From: Deltaproteobacteria bacterium
Lineage (GTDB): Bacteria; Desulfobacterota; Desulfarculia; JACQYL01
DNA length: 50,704 bases
NCBI GenBank assembly: GCA_016208165.1
Contig: JACQYL010000027.1
Span: 1 to 50,704 of the forward strand
Direction: 5' to 3'
Below the pieces are notes generated by a model. It searched no databases, was not told the DNA's origin, and worked only from the letters and a program-made list of their open reading frames with translations. Below, piece after piece: positions 50,064 through 50,704 of the stretch. How positions within the stretch are numbered: position 1 is the stretch's first letter; each line of letters starts with the position of its first letter. The translations under genes and the position numbers were made by a program.

Positions 50064-50704
50064 ATGACCCGAGAGCCACAACAATTGCCCCCCGTGCCCG
50101 AGCCCATCATAGAACAGGACGAGACAACCACCCCCATCGAGCAACAACTCCTGCAACGGCTCAAAATGTCCGACCTCATTCTCAACAGCATTTACAACGG
50201 CGTGATTGTTACCGATGCCGAAGGATACGTCACCCACTTCAACGAGCCGTACGGGCGGTTCTTAGGAGTGGATCCAAAAGAACAGGTCGGTAGGCATGCT
50301 ACCGAAGTGATCGAAAACACTCGCATGCACATTGTGGCCAAAACCGGTAAACCGGAAATAAACGTCACCCAGCGGATCAAGGGACGAGACATGGTCGTGC
50401 AGCGCATTCCCATTAAGGAGAAAGGAAAAGTCATCGCCGTGTACGGCCAGGTGATGTTCAAAAATGTCCGAGACGTCCGGAATCTGGCCCGCAAGCTGAA
50501 ACTTCTGGAATCCAAAGTCAAACTGTATGAAAAGGAACTCAGCTCACTGCGTTCCACGCGCTATACGTTTGAAAGCATAAAAGGAATCAGTCCGGCCATC
50601 GTTGGGTTGAAGAGGCAGGCGCTCAAGGCGGCGGACACGAACCTGCCCGTGTTGATCAGCGGCGAGTCGGGCACTGGCAAGGAATTGTTCGGCCAAGCCA
50701 TCCA
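50064..50704 (+). CDS. Sigma-54-dependent transcriptional activator with PAS domain (cut by window end)
   Basis: The first 213 residues are visible. GGGAGGA precedes the ATG by 6 bases. A PAS domain spans about 35-150 (MSDLILNSIYNGVIVTDAEG, then GRFLGVDPKEQVGRHATEVI), followed by a coiled coil (RKLKLLESKVKLYEKELSSL). The start of the AAA+ domain has LVLISG-like VLISGESGTGKELFGQAIH, the Walker A. The GAFTGA loop and C-terminal HTH are beyond the window. It would sense a signal through PAS and activate sigma-54 RNA polymerase, plausibly at the divergent dehydrogenase promoter. It is not a receiver-type NtrC. Confidence 0.93.
   Translation, partial: MTREPQQLPPVPEPIIEQDETTTPIEQQLLQRLKMSDLILNSIYNGVIVTDAEGYVTHFNEPYGRFLGVDPKEQVGRHATEVIENTRMHIVAKTGKPEINVTQRIKGRDMVVQRIPIKEKGKVIAVYGQVMFKNVRDVRNLARKLKLLESKVKLYEKELSSLRSTRYTFESIKGISPAIVGLKRQALKAADTNLPVLISGESGTGKELFGQAI

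Noticed and set aside
1-50704. CRISPR arrays, tRNA or rRNA genes, prophage and integrase
   Set aside because: No regularly spaced direct repeats, cloverleaf-like sequence, rRNA sequence or phage-type genes were seen by reading.

Overview
The window looks like a chromosomal segment of a Gram-negative anaerobe, most likely a sulfate-reducing or syntrophic deltaproteobacterium (Desulfobacterota). This is an inference from gene content: a TusA/DsrE/YedE sulfur-trafficking operon, an RnfB-like flavoprotein fusion with an iron-sulfur partner, NifX/NifU-like cofactor proteins, a TRAP transporter with acyl-CoA synthetases, LPS glycosyltransferases and sigma-54 promoters. I see no rRNA, tRNA, CRISPR array, intact insertion sequence or prophage.

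Layout. 1-3.4 kb: leftward sulfur-relay operon (TPR protein, YedE transporter, TusA, two DsrE-like proteins, a 57-residue protein) behind a near-consensus sigma-70 promoter, then a MITE-like element. 3.4-6.6 kb: birA, divergent from a NifX-like / NifU-like / NifX-like / receiver-domain operon with a strong sigma-54 promoter match. 6.9-10 kb: a decayed stretch with a thiolase that has lost its middle and an SDR gene joined out of frame to a headless glycosyltransferase. 10-16.3 kb: LPS glycosylation genes, then DUF4416, yicC, DUF370/remA, gmk, rlmB. 16.4-20.9 kb: ABC exporter, nucleotidyltransferase-like protein, a frameshifted gene remnant and a glycosyltransferase. 21-22.3 kb: a complete tryptophan attenuator in front of a TrpD-like gene that lacks the PRPP-binding motif. 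22.3-23.7 kb: mostly non-coding with a 53-residue cysteine-rich protein. 23.7-30.2 kb: a beta-barrel protein, a large secreted subtilase, a TatD-like hydrolase and a tandem nitrilase. 30.2-36 kb: a second MITE-like element, cobQ, ArsR and MerR regulators, an XRE-cupin regulator with a cysteine-motif partner, a NUDIX hydrolase and a formyltransferase. 36-40.3 kb: a CDP-alcohol phosphatidyltransferase and the RnfB-GltD-like fusion with its iron-sulfur partner, closed by a bidirectional terminator. 40.3-50.7 kb: a leftward organic-acid block (acetoacetyl-CoA synthetase, kinase-like/BON protein, TRAP transporter, acyl-CoA synthetase, small membrane protein, hydroxybutyrate-dehydrogenase-like SDR), with a divergent PAS/AAA+ sigma-54 activator cut by the window end.

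How the parts work together. The right-hand block plausibly imports an organic acid (TRAP), activates it with CoA, and handles 3-hydroxyacid/ketoacid intermediates. The dehydrogenase has its own sigma-54 promoter facing the activator gene. The left-hand operon is a persulfide relay coupled to a thiosulfate-type transporter. The most unusual points are the Trp attenuator controlling a motif-less TrpD, with its leader ATG at the predicted transcription start; two sigma-54 promoters each with an upstream palindrome; two back-to-back deletion scars; the active/inactive tandem nitrilase; and the RnfB-flavoprotein fusion.
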